NCBI GenBank assembly: GCA_963791945.1 | Contig: CAWBUD010000003.1 | Span: forward strand, 532,124-596,123 | Source: PALSA-1003 sp963791945 | GTDB taxonomy: Bacteria; Pseudomonadota; Gammaproteobacteria; Burkholderiales; Casimicrobiaceae | Reading direction: 5' to 3' | DNA length: 64,000 bases | In this document: positions 27,469 through 34,586 of the stretch, piece by piece | How positions within the stretch are numbered: position 1 is the first letter of the stretch | How the letters are laid out: each line of letters opens with the position of its first letter | The notes under the pieces: model-generated | The model's database searches: none | Seen by the model: only the letters and a program-made list of their open reading frames with translations | What the model was told of the DNA's origin: nothing | Made by a program: the position numbers and the translations under genes

Positions 27469-27801
27469 GGCGCGAGCAGCGAGAGGGGACCCGCGCGCGC
27501 AGCGCGCGGGGGTCGAGCGTCCGCGAGTCGCCGCAGCGGCCGACGCGAGACTCTACATGTGCCGATGACGTTACAAGGAGGCCGCGGCGCGAGCAGCGAG
27601 AGGGGACCCGCGCGCGCAGCGCGTGGGGGTCGAGCGTCCGCGAGTCGCCGCAGCGGCCGACGCGAGACTCTACATGTGCCGATGACGTTACAAGGAAGCC
27701 GCGGCGCGAGCAGCGGGGGGGACCCGCGCGAGCAGCGGGGGGGGACCCGCGCGCGCAGCGCGTGGGGGTCGAGCGTCCGCGAGTCGCCGCAGCGGCCGAC
27801 G
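27469..27801. repeat. Three tandem copies of a 117-bp GC-rich repeat
   Basis: Near-identical units begin at 27469, 27586 and 27703, giving an exact 117-bp period. Units 1 and 2 are full length. Unit 3 is cut off near 27801 and holds an internal duplication of about 22 bp. Each unit contains a strong hairpin (GACCCGCGCGCG / CGCGCGGGGGTC, with one to two changes) and a second palindromic stretch around CCGCAGCGG. The units start directly after the frdB stop. They could act as terminator-like or REP-like elements separating frd from the radical SAM operon. ORFs through them are low-complexity and not credible. Confidence 0.85.
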
Positions 27802-27828
27802 TGCGACCATACGGCCCCGCCGGCCGAA

Positions 27829-27837
27829 TGCTAAACT
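27829..27837 (+). promoter_or_regulatory. Possible extended -10 promoter element for the radical SAM cluster
   Basis: TGCTAAACT fits an extended -10 (TGN-TAAACT) about 56 bp upstream of the PqqD-like start. No clear -35 was seen, so this is a weak call. A 7-bp hairpin (GCCGCTC-CACAA-GAGCGGC, 27847-27865) lies in the presumed leader. Confidence 0.3.
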
Positions 27838-27892
27838 CCCGTTCCGGCCGCTCCACAAGAGCGGCGGGACGAACGCGACGAGGGCATCGGCC

Positions 27893-28144
27893 ATGCAGCT
27901 TGCCAAGTATGTGAAATTCCGCGAGGAGAAGTTCGGAGGCGTGCTGTTCGAGACGCGCTCGGAGAAGGTCTTCACGCTCAATCCGACGGCCACGGCCGTC
28001 GTTCGCGAAATCCAGGCCGGCGGCGACGAGCCTGCGATCGTCGACCGGCTCAAGGAACGGTTCGACGACGGAAGCGGCGCGATCGAGCGCGAAGTCGCCG
28101 CGCTCATCGCCGACTTGCGGCAGCGCGGCCTCGTCGAGGGTTGA
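27893..28144 (+). CDS. PqqD-family peptide chaperone (RiPP recognition element)
   Basis: The 83-residue protein matches the small winged-helix PqqD fold: an N-terminal beta-hairpin (VLFETRSEKVFTLNPTA) followed by helices (IVDRLKERF, EVAALIADLRQRGLV). In PQQ, mycofactocin and other RiPP pathways such proteins hold the leader of the precursor peptide and present it to a radical SAM enzyme. It is the first gene of a compact same-strand cluster with three radical SAM enzymes, a prenyltransferase and a small peptide. The family match is by pattern recognition; the partner peptide is inferred to be the one at 31047. Confidence 0.85.
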   Translation: MQLAKYVKFREEKFGGVLFETRSEKVFTLNPTATAVVREIQAGGDEPAIVDRLKERFDDGSGAIEREVAALIADLRQRGLVEG

Positions 28145-28148
28145 TCCG

Positions 28149-29147
28149 ATGGAGGTCGCGACGGGTCGCGGGGTCGACGCCATCGTCCCGGCCGAGGTGC
28201 CGGGCACGACCGAGTCGGAGGATCTCGCCGCGCCGCTGTACGTCGCCTGGCAGATCACCAACGAGTGCAATCTCGCCTGCCTGCACTGCATCGAGGAAAG
28301 CGGTCCGGGCAAAGCCTTCACCGACGAGCTCTCCGAGGCGCAGGTCTTCGGCGTTCTGGACGAGCTGCTCGCGCACGAGGTGCCGTACCTCTCCTTCTCC
28401 GGAGGAGAGCCGATGCTGCACCCGCAGTTCTTCCGCATGGTCGAGCACGTCTGCGCGGGCGGCGCACAGCTCAAGATCGAAACCAACGGCCATTATCTGA
28501 CGCCGGAGAATTGCGCCCGCATGAAAGCTTCGGGCGTCAAGGCGGTGCAGGTGAGCCTCGACGGCGCGTCGGCCGCGACCTTCAACCGGATGCGCGTGCG
28601 CGGACAGTTCGACACCACGGTCGAAGGCATCAGGAACCTGCGCGCGGCCGGCGTTCCCATCGAGATCAACTTCTCGCCGGCCCGATTCAACCTGAGCGAG
28701 ATCGGCACCGTGGTCGATCTCGCCTACGAGCTCGGCGCGTACAGCTTCTATACCGGCCGGACGATGTACACCGGCAACGCCGTGAAAGCGTGGCGCCACC
28801 TTCAGGTCTCCGACGAGCAATACGAGGCGTTCTTCGACGCCTTGCGCGCGAAGGCGATCGAGTACCGCAGCCGCATGCGCGTCCATTTCCACGAAGCGGG
28901 ACTTCTCGACGAGCTGCGCTACCGCCTGGAACATCCCGCGGCACTGCTGATCGTGCTTCCCAACGGGCTGGTGAAGCTCATCAATGCGCTCCCCTTCATC
29001 TGCGGCGACTTCCGCCGGCAGTCGCTCGCCGAGATCTGGGCCAACTTCCGGCGCGCGTGGCACGATCCCAGGGTCGCGCAGTTCGTCGATCATCTCGCGG
29101 CGGATCCCGGCAGCACCCGGGGCCTGCACGACTGGGTCTACCTGTGA
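28149..29147 (+). CDS. Radical SAM enzyme 1 of the RiPP-like cluster
   Basis: The 332-residue product has the radical SAM motif CNLACLHC (Cys40, Cys44, Cys47) and the SAM-binding GGEP (FSGGEPML). The C-terminal part resembles the end of PqqE/SPASM-type maturases (LPNGLVKLINALPFICGDF, then SLAEIW) but keeps only one cysteine there, so the seven-cysteine auxiliary-cluster set of canonical SPASM enzymes is absent. It probably modifies the peptide or a derived intermediate by radical chemistry. It is clearly paralogous to the two other radical SAM genes nearby (APLYVAWQITNEC versus APLLVTWQLTRDC and APLFLAWQLTNRC). The gene starts 4 bp after the PqqD-like gene. Confidence 0.9.
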   Translation: MEVATGRGVDAIVPAEVPGTTESEDLAAPLYVAWQITNECNLACLHCIEESGPGKAFTDELSEAQVFGVLDELLAHEVPYLSFSGGEPMLHPQFFRMVEHVCAGGAQLKIETNGHYLTPENCARMKASGVKAVQVSLDGASAATFNRMRVRGQFDTTVEGIRNLRAAGVPIEINFSPARFNLSEIGTVVDLAYELGAYSFYTGRTMYTGNAVKAWRHLQVSDEQYEAFFDALRAKAIEYRSRMRVHFHEAGLLDELRYRLEHPAALLIVLPNGLVKLINALPFICGDFRRQSLAEIWANFRRAWHDPRVAQFVDHLAADPGSTRGLHDWVYL

Positions 29148-30076
29148 CGGCCGCCTCGGCGGAAAGCGCGCGCACGCCGTCGCTGTGGCAGCGCCTGCTG
29201 CGCGTATGCAGCATGGTGCGCTACCGGTTCTTCCTCTATGCCGGGCTGCTGCCGTATCTTCTCGGCGCGGCCTGGGCGTACGCGAGCTTCGGCGTGTTCG
29301 ACGGCGCGCTCTTCTGGAGCGGCTTCGCTGGCGTGGTGCTGTCGGTGGTCGGCGTGGAAGCGTTCAACGAATACTTCGATTCGCGCATGGGCACCGACCG
29401 GGTGTTCAATCCGGACGACCTGCCGCCGATGTCCGACGGCGTGCTGTGGCTGGGGGTAGCGGCGTTCGCGGGAGCGCTCGCGGTAGGCGTCTATCTCACC
29501 GTGCGCGGAGGCTGGCCGATCCTCGCCTTCGCGCTACTCGGCGGCGCAGCGGCGATCTTCTACGTGGCGCCCCCGATCCGCTGGGCGTATCGCGGCCTGG
29601 GAGAGCTCGTCATCGGCCTTTCCTATGGTCCCTGGATGGTGCTCGGCAGCCTGTACCTGCAGGCGCAGCGCGTTTCTTGGCCCGCGCTTCTCGCCTCGCT
29701 CGTGCCCGGCTGCCTGATCATGGCACTCGCGGTGGTCAACGCGATTCCCGATTACCATCAGGATCGCCTGGTCGGCAAACGCAATCTCGTCGTACGCCTC
29801 GGCCGGCGGCGCGCGGTCGGGCTCTATCTCTCGCTCGCGGGTGCGGGACTCGCCATCGTCGCGATCGGCGTCGCCGGCGGCATCTTCCCGAACCTGTCGG
29901 CGGCGGCGCTGCTCGCTCTGCCGCTTCTCGTGGCGAGCGGCCGAACTGCGGTGGTCGCATTCGAGACGCCGCGAGCTTTCGTTCCCACGGTGCGCCGCAT
30001 CGTCGCCTGCTACCTCGTCGCGGTGCTCCTGTTCACGGCGGGCATCGTGGTCTCCGGCCTTGCGCGAGGCGCATGA
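29144..30076 (+). CDS. UbiA/MenA-like membrane prenyltransferase
   Basis: Starting at the GTG that overlaps the preceding stop (GTGA), the product is 310 residues with about eight or nine membrane spans. Both Asp-rich motifs of the UbiA superfamily are present: NEYFDSRMGTD and NAIPDYHQDRLVGKRNL. The second is closest in style to MenA, which attaches a polyprenyl chain to 1,4-dihydroxy-2-naphthoate. Its place between two radical SAM genes, with overlaps on both sides, means it is co-translated with the cluster. The inference is that the pathway product, or an aromatic piece of it, becomes prenylated and membrane-bound. It could alternatively be an ordinary quinone prenyltransferase captured in this operon. 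Confidence 0.85.
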   Translation: MTAASAESARTPSLWQRLLRVCSMVRYRFFLYAGLLPYLLGAAWAYASFGVFDGALFWSGFAGVVLSVVGVEAFNEYFDSRMGTDRVFNPDDLPPMSDGVLWLGVAAFAGALAVGVYLTVRGGWPILAFALLGGAAAIFYVAPPIRWAYRGLGELVIGLSYGPWMVLGSLYLQAQRVSWPALLASLVPGCLIMALAVVNAIPDYHQDRLVGKRNLVVRLGRRRAVGLYLSLAGAGLAIVAIGVAGGIFPNLSAAALLALPLLVASGRTAVVAFETPRAFVPTVRRIVACYLVAVLLFTAGIVVSGLARGA

Positions 30077-31029
30077 ACCGCATCGACCAGCTTTCCGCGC
30101 CGCTCCTGGTCACCTGGCAGCTCACACGCGACTGCGACCTCGCCTGCCTGCACTGCTGCACCGACTCCGCGCCCGGCAAGCGGCTGCCCAACGAACTCGA
30201 CGCCGCCGAGGCGATGCGCCTCGCCACGGCCATCGTCGCCGAGGGCGTGCCGTACGTGATGCTGTGCGGCGGCGAGCCGCTGGTCGTACCCCACTTCTTC
30301 GCCGTCGCCGAAACGCTCGGACGCGCGGGAGTGCAGCTCAAGATCGAGACCAACGGGCAGCGATTCGACGCTACGGCGGCGCGCCGGCTCGCCGGCCTGC
30401 CGATCCGCTCGATCCAGGTGAGCCTCGACGGCGACACCCAGGAGATCTACGAGCGCCAGCGTCCCGGCGGTTCCCTTGCCAAAGCGCATGCGGCCTGCCG
30501 GGCGGCGCGCGACGCCGGCCTCCCGCTCGAGGTGACGTTCGCGCCGTCGCGGCTGAACATCGACGAGGCGGAGCGCGTGATCGACCGGGCCGTCGAGCTT
30601 GGGGCCTTCCGCTTCAATACCGGCGCGCTGATGCGGATCGGTACCGCGGCCCGGCATTGGCACCGGCTGGAACCCTCCCCGTTACAGTACGAGGCGTTCC
30701 GGGCCATGCTCGACCGGTCCTCGCGGGCGCTCGCCGGCAAGCTCGAGCTCTGCTACGAGCCGTTCACCGTTTCCGACGGCCTGCGCGCGAGCCTCGCGGT
30801 TCCACCCGCGACGCTGCTCGTATTGCCCAACGGCTTCGTGAAGGTCGCCGCCGCGCTGCCCCAGATTTGCGCGGACCTACGACACCAGACGCTCTCCGAG
30901 GCCTGGGAGGCCTACCGCGGCGCCTGGAGCGGTGATACAGTAGCCGGGCTGGTACGCAGCGCGGTCGCGGATGCGTCGCGTCATGCGCAAGCCAACACCT
31001 GGCAATCGCTGGTAGTCGTGCCCTTTTGA
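30073..31029 (+). CDS. Radical SAM enzyme 2 of the RiPP-like cluster
   Basis: The 318-residue product carries CDLACLHC (Cys21, Cys25, Cys28) and the CGGEPLV motif, with a TIM-barrel-like body similar to enzymes 1 and 3. The C-terminal LPNGFVKVAAALPQICADL region again keeps one cysteine and lacks the full SPASM set. The ATG overlaps the prenyltransferase stop (ATGA). Its substrate is unknown. Confidence 0.9.
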   Translation: MNRIDQLSAPLLVTWQLTRDCDLACLHCCTDSAPGKRLPNELDAAEAMRLATAIVAEGVPYVMLCGGEPLVVPHFFAVAETLGRAGVQLKIETNGQRFDATAARRLAGLPIRSIQVSLDGDTQEIYERQRPGGSLAKAHAACRAARDAGLPLEVTFAPSRLNIDEAERVIDRAVELGAFRFNTGALMRIGTAARHWHRLEPSPLQYEAFRAMLDRSSRALAGKLELCYEPFTVSDGLRASLAVPPATLLVLPNGFVKVAAALPQICADLRHQTLSEAWEAYRGAWSGDTVAGLVRSAVADASRHAQANTWQSLVVVPF

Positions 31030-31035
31030 CCTTTT

Positions 31036-31046
31036 AGGAGGGAAAG
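31036..31046 (+). promoter_or_regulatory. Strong ribosome binding site of the small peptide gene
   Basis: AGGAGGGAAAG precedes the ATG at 31047, a near-perfect Shine-Dalgarno. Other genes in the cluster use overlapping starts without such a site, so the peptide is probably translated at a much higher level, as expected for a precursor. Confidence 0.7.
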
Positions 31047-31202
31047 ATGAACGAACTGAACGTCACGATCGAAACGGCCAAGCCGGCCGACGAGATCAAG
31101 ACCGAAAAGGCCAAACCCGCGCAGAAGCCGGCGTGGGAGACACCCAAGCTCGAGGACGTCTCCGAGCAGGTGATGGCGCAACCGTATATCCGTTTCACCT
31201 GA
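31047..31202 (+). CDS. Probable RiPP precursor peptide, 51 residues
   Basis: This short gene encodes 51 residues with a Lys/Glu/Pro/Ala-rich, low-complexity N-terminal part (residues 1-29) and an ordered-looking C-terminal part (WETPKLEDVSEQVMAQPYIR, then FT). The layout is that of a leader followed by a core, with Trp30 and Pro33 in the linker and a single Tyr47 near the C-terminus. Tyr is the residue built into PQQ and mycofactocin. It lies between radical SAM genes 2 and 3, with the strongest ribosome binding site of the cluster. I do not recognise the peptide as PqqA or MftA. The role as precursor is inferred from size, position and the PqqD-like neighbour. Confidence 0.78.
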   Translation: MNELNVTIETAKPADEIKTEKAKPAQKPAWETPKLEDVSEQVMAQPYIRFT

Positions 31203-31218
31203 AATACCCGCGCTTCCA

Positions 31219-32178
31219 TTGAACGCGGGGCGCACGGTCGATGAGTACCGCGCGCCCCTTTTTCTTGCCTGGCAGCTGACCAACCGCTGCGGCGCGCGCT
31301 GCCTCGCCTGCTGCGAGGAATCCGGGCCCGATAAAGCCTGGCGCGACGAGCTCTCCCGCGGCGAAGCCGTCGATCTGGCGCGCAGGATCGCGGACTTCGG
31401 GATAGCCTACGTCGCCTTCGGCGGGGGCGAGCCCCTCGGTGTGGCTCACTGCTGGGAGCTCTTCGAGATCCTCGCGGAAGGCGGCGTCTCCCTCAAGATC
31501 GAGACCGACGGCAGCCGCATCGACGACGCGGCCGCCGACCGGCTCGCCTCGCTCGGCGTCGGATGTGTGCAGATTTCGGTCGACGGTGCGACCGCCGCGA
31601 CGCACGAGCGCGTTCGCCCTGGCGGGAGCTTCGCCTCCGCGCTGCGCGCCATCGAGCGGCTGGTCGCGCGCGGACATGCCCCGCAGCTCGTGTTCGTGCC
31701 GACGCGCTTGAATATCGGCGAGATCGTCGCTGCCTTCGACCTCGCCGCCGGGCTCGGGTGCGCCGCGTTCGTCACCGGCCCCCTGATGCGCATCGGCCGT
31801 GCCGCGGTCGACTGGGAGCGGCTCGCGTGCAGCGACGAAGAGTGGACGCGCGCCGTCCTGGCGTTGAAGGGCCGCGCCGCGGCCTCGCCGAATATCGCGC
31901 TGTCGGTCTACCCTTTCGACATCGTCACCGAGATGGTCACGCGGCTCGAACATCCGCAGGCGATGCTCCTCGTCGTGCCGAACGGGAAGGTGAAGCTTTT
32001 GAACGCGCTGCCATTCGCAGCGGCGGACCTGCGCCGCGTGTCTCTCGAAGGGGCGTGGAACGCGTACCGCAAAGCATGGCGCGCGCCAGAGGTCCGTCAG
32101 TTCATCGAGCGCTGCCGCAGCGATCACACGCTGCTGGGTCACGCGAACGAGACGTGGGCGATGAGCGCGAGACGGTGA
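31219..32178 (+). CDS. Radical SAM enzyme 3 of the RiPP-like cluster
   Basis: The 319-residue product has CGARCLAC (Cys24, Cys28, Cys31) and FGGGEPLG. It parallels enzymes 1 and 2 over its whole length, but the single cysteine they keep in the C-terminal segment is lost (LPFAAADL instead of LPFICGDF). The only start that keeps the conserved N-terminus (DEYRAPLFLAWQLT) is a TTG at 31219, 16 bp after the peptide stop, with no strong ribosome binding site. This suggests low expression or coupling to the peptide gene. It is the last gene of the cluster. Confidence 0.87.
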   Translation: MNAGRTVDEYRAPLFLAWQLTNRCGARCLACCEESGPDKAWRDELSRGEAVDLARRIADFGIAYVAFGGGEPLGVAHCWELFEILAEGGVSLKIETDGSRIDDAAADRLASLGVGCVQISVDGATAATHERVRPGGSFASALRAIERLVARGHAPQLVFVPTRLNIGEIVAAFDLAAGLGCAAFVTGPLMRIGRAAVDWERLACSDEEWTRAVLALKGRAAASPNIALSVYPFDIVTEMVTRLEHPQAMLLVVPNGKVKLLNALPFAAADLRRVSLEGAWNAYRKAWRAPEVRQFIERCRSDHTLLGHANETWAMSARR

Positions 32179-32239
32179 TCGTCGCGATAGCGGAGCCCAC
32201 GATGGCCGCCGCATCGGCTGGCGCCCGAGAGCGGGACGT

Positions 32240-33640
32240 TCAGCGCGCGGCCGGAGGCGCCGAAGTCTTCGTGCCTACCGCAACTCGCACGCTCTCGCCC
32301 GGCTTCGTCTCAGGACAGCGGCTGTCGAGCGAAGCGATCTGACGCGTCAAAGCTTCGGCGTCCTTCGACCGGCCTTCCTTCTGTGCGAGCGATGCCGCGC
32401 CGCAGAGCGCCTCGACGTCCTGAGCGTTCAGTGCGAGCGCCTTGGTGAACGCGAGCCGGGCATCGGCGAAGCGCCCGAGCTCCGTATTGAGAATGCCCGT
32501 CTGAACGATGCTCGACGCGTCGCGGTCGTTCCGCCCGATGGCCTGTTCGAATGCGGCCAGAGCGTCGACCGGTTGTCGCAGGATCACGTGGAGTTGTCCG
32601 AGACTCTGCCATGCCGCCGCATCGGCCGGAGCGAGCTGCACGACCCGGGTGGCGGCGTCCAACGCCTCGCGGTACTGGCGCAATTTGGTATAGCCGGTGG
32701 AGAGATCCTTCCAGGCTTCGGGATTTTCAGGCTGCTTGCGGATCCATTCGACGGCGTAGAGAACGACCACATTCCAATTGCCGTTGCTCTTGAGCGTTCG
32801 TATCTTGGCGGCATAATCCTCGGCCGGTGCCTCAACGCCTGCGACGCTGGCGACGTTCGCGGCCGACGCGGCATTCGCAGGCTTCGACGACGACGCAGCG
32901 GAACCCGCCTTCACCGGATCGTGTTGTTGGGTGGCGCCGCTTTCCGAACGCAGGGTTGCGAATAACGCCGCAACGAACAGCGACGCGAGCGCGCCGCCAA
33001 TCCACATCACCTGCTTGCGCTTGGCTTGCGCGCCACCTCGGCGAATCCCACTGGTGTGCGTCGAGGTCGTCTTGTCGCCCGGCGCTGCGCTGCGGCCATC
33101 CGCCGGGGCGGCCAGCTCGGTGAGGGCACGCGCTCGCCGGGCCAATCTTTCCTGCCGCTTGTCCCGCTTCGTGACCCGCAATGCGGTCGCGCGCGCACAC
33201 AGATAGTTTTGCGCGGCCAGCGTCCGGTCGCCGCCGGCCAGGTCCACCGCTCGCTTCCAGAGCGGTTGATCGATGAGACCCGCCTCGTACTCCTTGGTGG
33301 CTGCCGTGAGAAATTTGTCGGCGGTCCCCGCGGGCGATGCTTGCGAAGTGTTCCCACCCGTTACCGAAGACTCATCACCTGGCACATCAGCGCGCGCAGC
33401 GACCACCGCGCCGCCGCTCTCTGGTGGCAGCGGTGCGCGCACCTTCGCACTGCCGTTGGGCGGCGCAAACGTACCGGCGCCGTTCGCGCTGGCGCTGGCC
33501 CGAACGACGTTATCGCCTGCGTTCTTGCCCCCGCTGGTCGACACCGGGGCGCCATCGACCGGCGGTTCACCGCGAACCGACGCAGGAGCATCGACCAGGC
33601 GAAGCTGCGAGGACTGAATACCGGCTGCGTATTCTTTCAT
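32240..33640 (-). CDS. TPR-repeat protein with one central membrane span
   Basis: The 466-residue product has a long low-complexity N-terminal region rich in Ala, Gly, Ser and Pro (about 20-110), a charged helical stretch (150-180), a single membrane span near 212-230 (MWIGGALASLFVAALFATL) and four to five TPR units (about 280-430; for example ALDAATRVVQLAPADAAAWQ). A segment near 115-125 (TKEYEAGLIDQPLW) resembles the very N-terminus (MKEYAAGIQSSQL), suggesting an internal duplication. TPR domains scaffold protein complexes; no function is assigned. It is 56 bp downstream of the exonuclease gene on the same strand and converges with the radical SAM cluster. Confidence 0.75.
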   Translation of the reverse strand: MKEYAAGIQSSQLRLVDAPASVRGEPPVDGAPVSTSGGKNAGDNVVRASASANGAGTFAPPNGSAKVRAPLPPESGGAVVAARADVPGDESSVTGGNTSQASPAGTADKFLTAATKEYEAGLIDQPLWKRAVDLAGGDRTLAAQNYLCARATALRVTKRDKRQERLARRARALTELAAPADGRSAAPGDKTTSTHTSGIRRGGAQAKRKQVMWIGGALASLFVAALFATLRSESGATQQHDPVKAGSAASSSKPANAASAANVASVAGVEAPAEDYAAKIRTLKSNGNWNVVVLYAVEWIRKQPENPEAWKDLSTGYTKLRQYREALDAATRVVQLAPADAAAWQSLGQLHVILRQPVDALAAFEQAIGRNDRDASSIVQTGILNTELGRFADARLAFTKALALNAQDVEALCGAASLAQKEGRSKDAEALTRQIASLDSRCPETKPGESVRVAVGTKTSAPPAAR

Positions 33641-33696
33641 GCAGCCTTACGCTGCAAGCTTCGTGCCGAAGCCGCGCGTCGCTGACAGGGCGTGGT

Positions 33697-34521
33697 CTAC
33701 AGCATCCGTGCCTTGAGCGAGCGCTCGAGCAAACGCGGGGCTTCCATGCGCTGCGCCCAGGAGGCAAACGCGCTCGTGGGACCGCGCCAGCGCAGCGTTT
33801 CGACATCGCGGAAGAGCTTCGCATCGGTCCGAAGCGTCGCTAGCTTCTTGAAGAGCATCGCCTGATCGCGACGCTCACCGAGAACTTCGCGCGGGAATTT
33901 CTCGATCGCGCCATACCGGTTCAGATACTGTGCCGCGGTGACCCGCCCGATGCCGGCAATACCGGGATAACCGTCCGCCGAGTCGCCCACAAGCGCGAGG
34001 AAATCGGGAATCAGGGCGGCCTCTACGCCGAACTTCCGCCGCACGCCCTCGGCGTCGAAAATCTTGTTCGCTCGGCGGTCCATCTGTACCACGCGATCTC
34101 CGCGGACGCTCTGCGCCAGGTCCTTGTCGACCGTCCAGATGCAGACTCTCTCCACGCGCTCGTCTTCGGCCGCGATCCGCGCCGCGGAGGCGAGGGCATC
34201 GTCGGCTTCGAGCTCGACCATCGGCCACACCACGACACCCATGGCGGCGAGCGCCTGCTCCAGCGGATGGAATTGCGCGAGCAGCGCCGCCTCGATGCCC
34301 TCGCCTGTCTTGTATCCGGACCAGAGACCGTTGCGGAACGACTCGATGACATGATCGGTCGCGACGCCGACATGCGTGGCGCCCTTCTCGAGCATCTGCA
34401 GGATGGTCTGCAGCACGCCGACGACCGCGCCGTACGGACGGTCCTTCTCTTTGGTGAACCGGCGCAGGCCGTAGAAATGGCGGAACAACTCGTACGTGCC
34501 ATCCACGAGGTGAACGATCAT
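33697..34521 (-). CDS. 5'-3' exonuclease/flap endonuclease-like protein
   Basis: The 274-residue protein resembles the N-terminal 5'-nuclease domain of DNA polymerase I. Acidic metal-binding residues appear in LVDGTYELFRH, ELEADDALASAARIA, TVDKDLAQSV and LVGDSADGYPGIAGIG; the last also carries the helix-hairpin-helix region that grips DNA. It is a free-standing form without a polymerase domain. These proteins remove RNA primers or flaps or act in repair. The gene is on the minus strand after the GMC oxidoreductase, without overlap. Confidence 0.85.
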   Translation of the reverse strand: MIVHLVDGTYELFRHFYGLRRFTKEKDRPYGAVVGVLQTILQMLEKGATHVGVATDHVIESFRNGLWSGYKTGEGIEAALLAQFHPLEQALAAMGVVVWPMVELEADDALASAARIAAEDERVERVCIWTVDKDLAQSVRGDRVVQMDRRANKIFDAEGVRRKFGVEAALIPDFLALVGDSADGYPGIAGIGRVTAAQYLNRYGAIEKFPREVLGERRDQAMLFKKLATLRTDAKLFRDVETLRWRGPTSAFASWAQRMEAPRLLERSLKARML

Positions 34522-34586
34522 GCGCCATTATGCCGCGGCGAGGCGAGCGCGGGATGCGGCCAACTTTCCCTCAGCGAGGGCCGAAG

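Larger units (their letters stand above)
27468..27892. other. Intergenic region between frdB and the radical SAM cluster
   Basis: No gene is supported here. It consists of the 117-bp tandem repeats (27469-27801) followed by about 90 bp with an extended -10-like element and a hairpin before the PqqD-like gene. Confidence 0.7.

Noticed and set aside
27469..27801. Possible CRISPR array
   Set aside because: The units are directly adjacent with no unique spacers between short repeats, and no cas gene is in the window.
27469..27834. Open frames through the 117-bp repeats
   Set aside because: The predicted peptides merely repeat low-complexity Arg/Ser/Ala sequence, and the frame depends on the repeat period being divisible by three.
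27893..32178. Reading the cluster as a PQQ biosynthesis operon
   Set aside because: No PqqA-like peptide with the E-x3-Y core, no PqqB or PqqC; three radical SAM genes and a prenyltransferase do not fit PQQ.
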